A stretch of DNA of 64,000 bases from Brevundimonas sp. SGAir0440 (GTDB taxonomy: Bacteria > Pseudomonadota > Alphaproteobacteria > Caulobacterales > Caulobacteraceae): NCBI RefSeq assembly GCF_005484585.1, contig NZ_CP039435.1, forward strand, positions 1,116,001 to 1,180,000. The letters run 5' to 3'. A model generated the notes under the pieces. That model was not told the origin of the DNA. It did not search any database and saw nothing but the letters and a program-made list of their open reading frames with translations. Shown here one piece after another: positions 55,954 through 64,000 of this stretch. Position numbers and translations under genes: made by a program. Position 1 is the stretch's first letter, and each line of letters starts with the position of its first letter.

Positions 55954-56880
55954 GTGGCAGGCGACCCCTACAAGGAACTGGGCGTTTCAAAGGGCGCGAG
56001 CGCGGACGAGGTCAAGAAGGCGTATCGCAAGCTCGCCAAGGAGCTGCATCCCGACAAGAACCCCGGCGACAAGATCACCGAGGACAAGTTCAAGCGGGTG
56101 ACGGCGGCCTTCGACATCCTGGGCGACAAGGAAAAGCGCGCCAAATACGACGCGGGCCAGATCGACGGCGACGGCAACGAACAGTATCGCGGCTTCGGCG
56201 GGGGCGGTCGCGCCGGCGGCAGCCCGTTCGGCCAGGGCGGCAATCCGTTCGGACAAGGCGGCGGACCGGGCGGCCGCGCCAACTTCGAAGGCGTTGATCT
56301 GGACGAGCTGTTCGGCATGTTCGGCGGGGGCGGGCGTCAGCGCGGCGCAAGGGACTTCACCTCACGCGGTCAGGACGTGAAGGCGACGCTGGACATCAGT
56401 CTTGAAGACGCCATCGCCGGGGCGACGCGGCGGATTCAGTTCTCGGACGGGCGCACCCTGGACGTGACTATTCCCAAGGGCGCGTCGGAAGGCCAGACGA
56501 TCCGCCTGCGCGGTCAGGGATCGCCGGGGCGCGGGGCCGAGAACGGCGACGCCCTGATCGAACTGAGGATCGAACCGCACCCCATCTACAAGCGCGACGG
56601 GGCGGACCTGACAATGGACCTGCCGGTGTCGGTGCCCGATGCGGTGCTGGGCGCCAAGGTGCGGGTGCCGACGCCCGAGGGCGTGGTGCAGATGACGCTG
56701 CCGGCAGGATCGAACTCGGGCAAGGTGCTGAGGCTGAAGGGCCGCGGCGCGTTTGCGCAAGGCAGGCGCGGCGATCTGCTGGCGCGGGTGATGGTGACGC
56801 TGCCCGATGCGCCGGACGCCGAACTGACCGCCTTCGCCGAGGATTGGCGGGCCAAGCGGCCCTATACGCCGGGGCGGTGA
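55954..56880 (+). CDS. DnaJ-type co-chaperone (J domain plus DnaJ C-terminal domain)
   Basis: The 308-residue protein has a J domain with HPD (AYRKLAKELHPDKNP), a Gly/Phe-rich linker and two DnaJ C-terminal beta domains (SLEDAIAGATRRIQF, GQTIRLRGQGSPGRGAENGD, VLRLKGRGAF). It lacks the zinc-finger of DnaJ and so is CbpA-like, a partner of DnaK. A GTG start at 55954 is used. It is separate from the GTA, about 90 bp after it. Confidence 0.9.
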   Translation: MAGDPYKELGVSKGASADEVKKAYRKLAKELHPDKNPGDKITEDKFKRVTAAFDILGDKEKRAKYDAGQIDGDGNEQYRGFGGGGRAGGSPFGQGGNPFGQGGGPGGRANFEGVDLDELFGMFGGGGRQRGARDFTSRGQDVKATLDISLEDAIAGATRRIQFSDGRTLDVTIPKGASEGQTIRLRGQGSPGRGAENGDALIELRIEPHPIYKRDGADLTMDLPVSVPDAVLGAKVRVPTPEGVVQMTLPAGSNSGKVLRLKGRGAFAQGRRGDLLARVMVTLPDAPDAELTAFAEDWRAKRPYTPGR

Positions 56881-56926
56881 GCGCGCTCAAGCAGCGCGAA
56901 GCGCGGTAGCGCCAAAGGAAAAGAGC

Positions 56927-58087
56927 ATGAGCACGAAGCCTGATGTTAAGCCCGCGCGGCCGTGGTTTTCGGCAGGGCCGACGGCGAAGCGGCCGGGCTA
57001 TGCGCTGGGCGGATTGCCGTCCGATCTGCTGGGACGCGGCATCCGCGCGCCGGAGGTGGTCGAGCGGTTCGCGCATGGCCTGCGGCTGACACGCGAGGTG
57101 CTGGAAGTGCCCGACAGCCATGTGATGCTCTACACGCCAGGGTCGGACACAGGCGCGGTCGAGGCGGCGCTGTGGGGCATGCTGGGCGCGCGGCCCGTGC
57201 AGGTCATGGCGTTCGAGAACTTCGGCCTGACCTGGCTGGCGGACGTGAGGGATCATCTGGGGCTGGATCCCGAGGCCCTGACGGCGCCGTGGGGCGAACT
57301 GCCGGATCTGAGCCGGGCCGACTGGTCCAAGGACGTGGTGTTCCCGTGGAACGGCACGACCTCGGGCGTGCGCGTGCCGGACGCCGGCTGGATCGCCGAC
57401 GATCGCGAGGGGCTGGCGATCTGCGACGCGACCTCCGCTGCCTTCGCCATGCCGCTGCCGTTCGACAAGCTGGATGTCGTGACCTTCAGCTTCCAGAAGG
57501 CTCTGGGCGGCGAGGCGGGCATCGGGGTGATGGTGCTGTCGCCGCGCGCGGTCGAGCGGCTGGATACGTACCGGCCGGATCGGGCGATTCCCAAGCTGTT
57601 GCGGCTGACGGACGGCAAGGGACGGTTCGATCGGGCGCTGGCGGACGGCGTGGCGATCAACACCTTCTCGATCCTGACCATCGAAGACTGGATCGACGCC
57701 CTGGGCTGGGCCAGGGACATCGGCGGATTGAGCGAACTGATCCGGCGGACAGACGCCAACTACGCCGCGTTGGCGGAATGGGTCGAACGGACCGACTGGA
57801 TCGCCTTCCTGCCGGATCGGCCGGAGATCCGGTCGACGACCTCGGTCTGCCTGAAGTTCACCGATGCGCGGATCGCCGCGCTGGACGACAAGGCGCAGAA
57901 GGCCTTTGTCACTCGGTTCAAGGCCCTGCTGGAAGGCGAGGCGGCCGTGTTCGATATGGAGCCGCACCGTAATGCGCCGCCTGGTCTTCGGCTATGGTGC
58001 GGCTGCACGGTCGAGACGGCCGATGTGGTTGCGGCGACGCCCTGGCTGGAATGGGCGTTCGAGACGGCGGTCGGCGAAGTCGGATAA
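56927..58087 (+). CDS. serC: Phosphoserine aminotransferase
   Basis: SerC converts 3-phosphohydroxypyruvate to phosphoserine using PLP. The 386-residue protein carries the PLP-lysine in TFSFQKALGGEAGIG and family segments (RPWFSAGPTAKRPGY, WNGTTSGVRVPD, LAICDATSAAFAMPLPFDK). serA is not adjacent within this window; purA follows after 75 bp. Confidence 0.92.
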   Translation: MSTKPDVKPARPWFSAGPTAKRPGYALGGLPSDLLGRGIRAPEVVERFAHGLRLTREVLEVPDSHVMLYTPGSDTGAVEAALWGMLGARPVQVMAFENFGLTWLADVRDHLGLDPEALTAPWGELPDLSRADWSKDVVFPWNGTTSGVRVPDAGWIADDREGLAICDATSAAFAMPLPFDKLDVVTFSFQKALGGEAGIGVMVLSPRAVERLDTYRPDRAIPKLLRLTDGKGRFDRALADGVAINTFSILTIEDWIDALGWARDIGGLSELIRRTDANYAALAEWVERTDWIAFLPDRPEIRSTTSVCLKFTDARIAALDDKAQKAFVTRFKALLEGEAAVFDMEPHRNAPPGLRLWCGCTVETADVVAATPWLEWAFETAVGEVG

Positions 58088-58162
58088 ATCCGCCTGACGG
58101 GACGACATCGGACGATTCCCTCGCTATAGGCTGCGCCCGCATTCCAGTGCGGAGAGACGGTT

Positions 58163-59458
<1,296 letters not shown>

Positions 59459-59540
59459 GGCTTTGGAAGGGGCGACGTGAGGCGGCGGACTACGCAGAAA
59501 GACCTATTCAACAGGTCTTAACCCGTCGGCGGTAAGGATA

Positions 59541-60377
59541 ATGGCTCCAACCTCGGAGTCTGATGTGTTCGCCGCAAACGCCAGAACCATAAGCCGCATG
59601 GAGCCGTCGCTTCGTCGGGTGGTCATCGTGGACGCCAACCTGTCGTCGGCGCGACTGCTGACGGACATCGTCAAGGGCATGGGTGCGCGCGAGGTCTATT
59701 CAGAGGGTGACGAAGGACGCGCGCTGGAGCTGCTGCGCGACGTCGAGCCAGGCGTGATCTTCACAGAACGGTCCGGAGACAGGCTGAACGGCGAGACGCT
59801 GGCGCGGCGCATTCGGCGCTCCAGCATGTCGTGCCGCATGTCGCCGATCATCATGGTGACGGGCGAGGCGACCGCTGCGGCGATCAAGGGCGCGCGCGAC
59901 GCCGGCATCCACGAGTTCCTGAGAAAGCCGTTCACGACGGGCGACCTGTTCAAGCGGGTCGAGAATGTGACGTTGAAGCCGCGACCCTGGATCGAGGCGG
60001 TCGGCTATGTCGGGCCGGATCGTCGCCGGTTCAACTCAGGCGAATATTCAGGCGCCCGCAAGCGCCGCAGCGATGGTGCGGCCGGAGGCGGCCCTGCCGA
60101 AATCCGCGATCAGACGTCACGAATCCTGGTTTCGGCCATGTCGCAGTTTGAGCAGGATCCGTCGCAGGCGACGCGCGCCATTCGCCAGCAGGCCGAGACG
60201 CTGAACGGTCTGGCCATCAAGACGGCGGACGCGCGACTGGCAATGGCTGTGGCGACCCTGCAGGCCTATGTGGCCAGCGGTCAGGTGACGAAGGCGGGAC
60301 TGGCCCAGCCGATCGGCACGGTGGTGACGGCTGCGAGAGCGGCCAATGAAGCGGCGCCGGTGGCGCGCGCGTCATGA
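59541..60377 (+). CDS. Receiver-domain protein with Glu in place of phospho-acceptor Asp
   Basis: The 278-residue protein has an N-terminal receiver-like domain (about 24-145): RRVVIVDANLSSARLL, VEPGVIFTERSGDRLNG, IIMVTGEATAAAIKGARDAGI and FLRKPFTTGD. The position of the usual Asp (LTD) is Glu (FTE), and only one of the two metal-binding acids remains, so phosphorylation is unlikely. The C-terminal part is helical (ILVSAMSQFEQDPSQATRAIRQQAETLN) with no known domain. It may be a scaffold or constitutively active output. It is convergent with rpoH. Confidence 0.8.
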   Translation: MAPTSESDVFAANARTISRMEPSLRRVVIVDANLSSARLLTDIVKGMGAREVYSEGDEGRALELLRDVEPGVIFTERSGDRLNGETLARRIRRSSMSCRMSPIIMVTGEATAAAIKGARDAGIHEFLRKPFTTGDLFKRVENVTLKPRPWIEAVGYVGPDRRRFNSGEYSGARKRRSDGAAGGGPAEIRDQTSRILVSAMSQFEQDPSQATRAIRQQAETLNGLAIKTADARLAMAVATLQAYVASGQVTKAGLAQPIGTVVTAARAANEAAPVARAS

Positions 60378-60382
60378 TGGAT

Positions 60383-60414
60383 GGTCCGCCGCGCCGTTGA
60401 AGGCGCGGCGGACC
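60383..60414. terminator. Bidirectional hairpin between receiver gene and rpoH
   Basis: A 13-bp perfect stem (GGTCCGCCGCGCC at 60383-60395 with 60402-60414) and a 6-base loop sit between the convergent stops. No T run accompanies it. Confidence 0.7.
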
Positions 60415-60421
60415 GACTTGC

Positions 60422-61309
60422 TCAGGCGTCGACCAGGTTCCGCTCTTCAGCGGCGGCGCGCATGGCCTTTTGCAGCTTCTCAAAGGCGCGGACCTCGATC
60501 TGACGCACGCGCTCGCGCGAAACGCCGTACTGGCCAGCGAGCTCTTCCAGCGTGACCGGATCGTCCTTGAGGCGACGTTCCGTCAGGATGTGCTTCTCAC
60601 GATCGGTCAGCTCTTCCATGGCCTCCTGGAGGAGGCTCATGCGGATGCCCTTTTCCTCGTCGTCGGCGAGCTGGGTTTCCTGGGACACGGCCGTGTCGTC
60701 GGCCAGCCAGTCCTGCCACTCGCTTTCGCCGTCGGCGCGCAGAGGGGCGTTCAGGGAGGCGTCGCCGCCGAGACGGCGGTTCATGTTGGTGACCTCTTCC
60801 TCCGTCACGCCCAGTTTGGTGGCGATGGCGGCGAGGTGTTCAGGATGCAGGTCGCCTTCCTCAAAGGCCGAGATCTGGCTCTTGGCCTTACGCAGGTTGA
60901 AGAACAGCTTCTTCTGCGCCGCGGTGGTGCCCATCTTCACGAGCGACCAGCTGCGCAGAATGTACTCCTGGATCGAGGCGCGGATCCACCACATGGCATA
61001 GGTCGCCAGGCGGAAACCCTTGTCGGCGTCGAACTTCTTGACGGCCTGCATCAGGCCGACATTGCCCTCGGAGATGACTTCGCCGATCGGCAGGCCGTAG
61101 CCGCGATACCCCATGGCGATCTTGGCCACGAGACGAAGGTGCGAGGTGACGAGACGGTGGGCGGCTTCGGGATCCTGGTGCTCGGACCAACGCTTGGCGA
61201 GCATGAACTCCTCGTCCTTGGTCAGCATCGGAAACTTGCGGATTTCCGTCAGATAACGCGACAGGCCTTGTTCAGGCGACATCACCGCGAGCGTACTATT
61301 GGCAGCCAT
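60422..61309 (-). CDS. rpoH: RNA polymerase sigma-32 factor RpoH
   Basis: The 295-residue sigma factor has conserved region 2 (HLRLVAKIAMGYRGYGLPIGEVISEGNVGLMQAVKKFD, YAMWWIRASIQEYILRSWSLVK), the RpoH box (QKKLFFNLRKAK) and region 4 (LTDREKHILTERRL, VTLEELAGQYGVSRERVRQIEVRAF). It directs heat-shock transcription. The ATG at 61309 matches the family N-terminus (MAANSTLAVMSPEQGL). A heat-shock-type promoter lies upstream. Confidence 0.96.
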   Translation of the reverse strand: MAANSTLAVMSPEQGLSRYLTEIRKFPMLTKDEEFMLAKRWSEHQDPEAAHRLVTSHLRLVAKIAMGYRGYGLPIGEVISEGNVGLMQAVKKFDADKGFRLATYAMWWIRASIQEYILRSWSLVKMGTTAAQKKLFFNLRKAKSQISAFEEGDLHPEHLAAIATKLGVTEEEVTNMNRRLGGDASLNAPLRADGESEWQDWLADDTAVSQETQLADDEEKGIRMSLLQEAMEELTDREKHILTERRLKDDPVTLEELAGQYGVSRERVRQIEVRAFEKLQKAMRAAAEERNLVDA

Positions 61310-61488
61310 ATACAGGTCCCTCCGACCGTCTTGAACGAGCGGGCTCTTCGTCATCGGCCACGGTGTGTGCGCCGACGTCTCACCCCTCAACCGGTAAAGT
61401 AGCGATGGGTTGCCGCCATTTTTAGAGGCGGATCGTCACACGAAAGCGTGACCGTGGCCCTGGCGCCACTCGCGCCGATCGACGACCT

Positions 61489-61517
61489 ATATAGAACTTC
61501 GTCAGTTGCTATTCAAG
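61489..61517 (-). promoter_or_regulatory. Sigma-32-like promoter upstream of rpoH
   Basis: On the minus strand CTTGAA (61517-61512), 17 bases, then CTATAT (61494-61489) followed by AGG matches the alphaproteobacterial heat-shock consensus well. It lies about 180 bases before the rpoH start, so rpoH may activate itself, as reported in Caulobacter. Confidence 0.55.
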
Positions 61518-61539
61518 ACCGGCCTAGACGGACGGCTGT

Positions 61540-62559
61540 TCAGAGTTCGGCGAGGCGCGTTTCGAGACTCTGCATATCGGAGGGCGGCGCGGTCTCGAAG
61601 CGAAGCGCCTCACCCGTGACAGGATGGACAAAGCCCAGGACGGCGGCGTGGAGGGCCTGACGCATCAGGCCCGCTTCGGCGATGGCGGTGCGGACGGGTA
61701 TGGCGGGGCTGCCCGAGCCGTAGGTCGCGTCGCCAAGGATCGGCGCGCCCCTGGACGACAGGTGGACGCGGATCTGATGGGTGCGGCCGGTGTGCAGGGT
61801 GCAGGCGACCCGCGCAGCCATGGGGGCGCCGCCAGCTTTCGCGGGCTGCCCGAAGCTCGCTTCAACGACATAGTCGGTGATGGCCTCGCGACCGCCGGCC
61901 TTGAGGACCGCCATCTTCTTGCGGTCGCCGGTCGAGCGGCCGATGCGGGTGTGTATGCGGCCGGTCGCGGGCGACGGCGCGCCGCGCGTCAGGGCGATAT
62001 AGGTGCGCTCGATGTCATGCGCAGCGAACAGGGCGGAGAGGCCGGCGTGGGCGCGGTCGGTCTTGGCGGCGACCATGACGCCGGAGGTATCCTTGTCCAG
62101 CCGGTGGACGATGCCGGGGCGGGCGACGCCGCCGATGCCCGACAGGCTGTCGCCGCAATGGGCCAGCAGCGCATTGACGAGGGTGCCGTCGGGCGTGCCG
62201 GGCGCGGGGTGGGCGGCCATGCCGGCGGGCTTGTCGATGACGATAAGGTCGGTGTCCTCGTAGAGGACGATCAGGGGGATGGCCTGGGGTTGGGGTGTGG
62301 CCGGCGCGACGGGCGGCAGGGCGACGGCATAGAGGCCGGGCTGGGCCTTGGCGGAACCGCCGGTCAGGACCGCGCCATCGCGGCTGACGGCGCCTTCGGC
62401 CAGCAGGGCCTGGAGCCGGGCGCGCGACAGGGTGGGGAAGGCGCCGGCCAGGGCCTTGTCCAGGCGAACGCCGGCCGCGTCGATGCGAGCCTCCAGCACC
62501 TCGGCGGGGGCGCCGGTTGCAGGGTCTTCGTCGTCATCGATCAGATCTCGGGCGGACAC
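61540..62559 (-). CDS. rluD: RluA/RluD family 23S rRNA pseudouridine synthase
   Basis: The 339-residue protein has an S4 domain (RLDKALAGAFPTLSRARLQALLAEGAV), the catalytic Asp in GIVHRLDKDTSGVM, and the family segments HTGRTHQIRVHL and LGDATYG. It isomerises uridines in 23S rRNA. RluD versus RluC or RluA cannot be fixed from sequence alone. It is upstream of rpoH on the same strand. Confidence 0.88.
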   Translation of the reverse strand: MSARDLIDDDEDPATGAPAEVLEARIDAAGVRLDKALAGAFPTLSRARLQALLAEGAVSRDGAVLTGGSAKAQPGLYAVALPPVAPATPQPQAIPLIVLYEDTDLIVIDKPAGMAAHPAPGTPDGTLVNALLAHCGDSLSGIGGVARPGIVHRLDKDTSGVMVAAKTDRAHAGLSALFAAHDIERTYIALTRGAPSPATGRIHTRIGRSTGDRKKMAVLKAGGREAITDYVVEASFGQPAKAGGAPMAARVACTLHTGRTHQIRVHLSSRGAPILGDATYGSGSPAIPVRTAIAEAGLMRQALHAAVLGFVHPVTGEALRFETAPPSDMQSLETRLAEL

Positions 62560-62642
62560 GTCGTCTTCCTAGCACGACCGGCCGCTTGCGCGAGGGGCGC
62601 GGGTGAGGTGATAGTCAAGCTTGGGGGCGTAGGGGACATCCG

Positions 62643-63278
62643 ATGAAGCGGTTGATGATCGCCGGGGGCGCGTTTGCCGCAGCGGCGCTGCTGAGCAGTT
62701 GCACGACCATGAGCAAGGACGAATGCCTGGCCGGCGCCTGGGGTGAGAAGGGCTATGCGGACGGGGCGTCGGGCTATCCGATGACGCGACTGGACGACCA
62801 CGCCAGGGCCTGCGCCAAGTTTCAGATCGCGCCCAATCCGGCGGCCTATGGCTCGGCGCGCGAGGATGGCTTGCGGACCTACTGCACCTTCCAGCGCGGT
62901 TGGGAGGAGGGGCGGGCGGGCAATGCCTATCACGGCGTTTGTCGGCCTGAGGAGGAACAGGCGTTTCTGCCGGCCTATCGTGACGGCCGACTGCTGCATG
63001 AGGTCGAGGACGCTTACGAGACGGCGGAAAGCGCGCTGAACAGCGCCGAGGCCCGGATCGAGAACCGCGAAGACAAGCTGGAGGCCAAGGAGCGCGAACT
63101 GCGCGGCGAAGGCCTGACGGACGAGGAGCGGGAGCGCATCCGTGACCGCATCCAAGAGGTCAGAGGCGAGATCCGCGATGCGCGTCGCAATGCCCGGGAG
63201 GCCCGCGACGCGCTGGATCAGGCGGAATGGGACGTTCGCCGGGTGCGGCGCGAACTGAGCGGCCGCTACCCGGTCTAG
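62643..63278 (+). CDS. DUF2799 lipoprotein with coiled-coil tail
   Basis: The 211-residue product has a type II signal peptide (lipobox LLSSC, Cys about 20), a DUF2799 core with repeated Cys and Gly-Tyr motifs (CLAGAWGEKGYADGASGYP, YCTFQRGWEEGRAGNAYHGVC) and a charged coiled coil to the end (about 115-200). It is probably attached to the outer membrane. Function unknown. Confidence 0.85.
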   Translation: MKRLMIAGGAFAAAALLSSCTTMSKDECLAGAWGEKGYADGASGYPMTRLDDHARACAKFQIAPNPAAYGSAREDGLRTYCTFQRGWEEGRAGNAYHGVCRPEEEQAFLPAYRDGRLLHEVEDAYETAESALNSAEARIENREDKLEAKERELRGEGLTDEERERIRDRIQEVRGEIRDARRNAREARDALDQAEWDVRRVRRELSGRYPV

Positions 63279-63288
63279 ACGACGGTCC

Positions 63289-64000
63289 TTAAGCGGCCTT
63301 GACGGATGCGCCGCGGAAGGACGGATCCAGGTCGCCCGAGGCGTAGCGCTTCGCCATCTGAGCGGTGGACAGCGGGCGGATCTTGGACGCCTGACCCTCG
63401 CAACCGAACTGCTGGTAGCGCTCCATGCAGAGCTTCTTCATCGCCTCCTTGGCGGGCTTCAGATAGTAGCGCGGGTCGAACTCGCCCGGCTTCTCCATCA
63501 GGGCCTTACGGATGGCGCCGGTGATGGCCATGCGGTTATCGGTGTCGATGTTGACCTTGCGCACGCCGTGCTTGATGCCGCGCTGGATTTCCTCGACCGG
63601 CACGCCCCAGGTCTGGGGCATTTCGCCGCCGTACTGGTTGATGATGTCCTGCAGATCCTGCGGCACCGACGATGAGCCGTGCATCACCAAGTGGGTGTTG
63701 GGCAGGCGGCGGTGGATTTCCTCGATCACGTTCATGGCCAGGACCTCGCCATCCGGCTGACGCGTGAACTTGTAGGCGCCGTGGCTGGTGCCCATGGCGA
63801 TGGCGAGGGCGTCGACCTTGGTGGCGGCGACGAAGTCGACGGCCTGATCCGGGTCGGTCAGCAGTTGCGAGTGGTCCAGCTTGCCTTCGAAGCCGTGGCC
63901 GTCCTCGGCCTCGCCCATGCCGGTTTCAAGCGAACCCAGCACGCCCAGTTCACCCTCGACCGAGACGCCGCAGGCGTGGGCCATTTCGGTGACGCGACGG
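63289..64000 (-). CDS. fba: Class II fructose-bisphosphate aldolase (5' part beyond the window)
   Basis: The visible 237 codons cover the C-terminal two-thirds: [21 protein letters not shown], the zinc ligands in GTSHGAYKF and [10 protein letters not shown], the substrate loop NIDTDNRMA, and a C-terminal extension of the long class II (CBB-type) form ([13 protein letters not shown]). It cleaves fructose-1,6-bisphosphate. The frame is open to the window edge, so the ATG at 63984 is internal. Confidence 0.93.
   Translation of the reverse strand, partial: RRVTEMAHACGVSVEGELGVLGSLETGMGEAEDGHGFEGKLDHSQLLTDPDQAVDFVAATKVDALAIAMGTSHGAYKFTRQPDGEVLAMNVIEEIHRRLPNTHLVMHGSSSVPQDLQDIINQYGGEMPQTWGVPVEEIQRGIKHGVRKVNIDTDNRMAITGAIRKALMEKPGEFDPRYYLKPAKEAMKKLCMERYQQFGCEGQASKIRPLSTAQMAKRYASGDLDPSFRGASVKAA

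Overview
The window comes from a high-GC alphaproteobacterium of the order Caulobacterales, most likely Brevundimonas or a close relative. The evidence is a full-length CtrA cell-cycle regulator with an Ala-Ala C-terminus, a promoter dense in GANTC (CcrM) sites upstream of it, a DivJ/PleC-type kinase, a MucR regulator, flagellar fliIJ, and a Rhodobacter/Caulobacter-type gene transfer agent (GTA) cluster. Species assignment is inference; no rRNA or tRNA gene is present.

Layout. 1-8 kb: DivJ-like kinase, SufE, a membrane protein, an AT-richer island (about 3.2-4.8 kb) with a frameshifted secreted-protein gene, a DnaA-like HTH/DUF6456 pair, ctrA and a HicBA-like toxin-antitoxin pair. 8-20 kb: serine hydrolase, an OmpR-type two-component system divergent from two tiny Lys-tailed secreted proteins, GH10 xylanase, fliJ-fliI, a soluble chemoreceptor, an RhtA-like exporter with a divergent Lrp regulator, and a GAF/HisKA_2 kinase. 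20-36 kb: cysK, an envelope lipoprotein/OmpA operon, two DUF2336 proteins around mucR, an orphan ABC binding protein, a large hybrid kinase, an esterase, ABC-F, TetR-SMR efflux and YcgN.

36.5-55.9 kb: a GTA cluster in canonical order: candidate small terminase, large terminase, portal, protease, capsid, adaptor, stopper, tail terminator, tail tube, chaperones, tape measure, distal tail, hub, NlpC/P60 peptidase and megatron. Head-spike genes (base, and an SGNH-esterase fibre) lie inside the cluster, followed by a membrane O-acyltransferase. The cluster is interrupted by three antisense genes after the protease and two DUF805 genes after the tape measure. A 567-bp cassette bounded by 13-bp direct repeats sits in the end of the protease gene. 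The large terminase has an in-frame TGA; the megatron has a one-base frameshift and an in-frame TGA. As written the GTA is therefore damaged, unless these are sequence errors.

A family of hairpin repeats built from seven-base units (GGTGAGT, CGAGTGG, CGTGAATC-like) occurs six times: once upstream of ctrA and five times exactly at GTA gene junctions, several copies carrying two to four GANTC sites. This repeat family, the cassette and the esterase-spike/acyltransferase pair are the most novel signals.

56-64 kb: conserved housekeeping genes: DnaJ-type co-chaperone, serC, purA, a receiver protein with Glu in place of the phospho-acceptor Asp, rpoH with a sigma32-like promoter, an RluD-type pseudouridine synthase, a DUF2799 lipoprotein and the 3' part of class II fructose-bisphosphate aldolase, which runs off the window.
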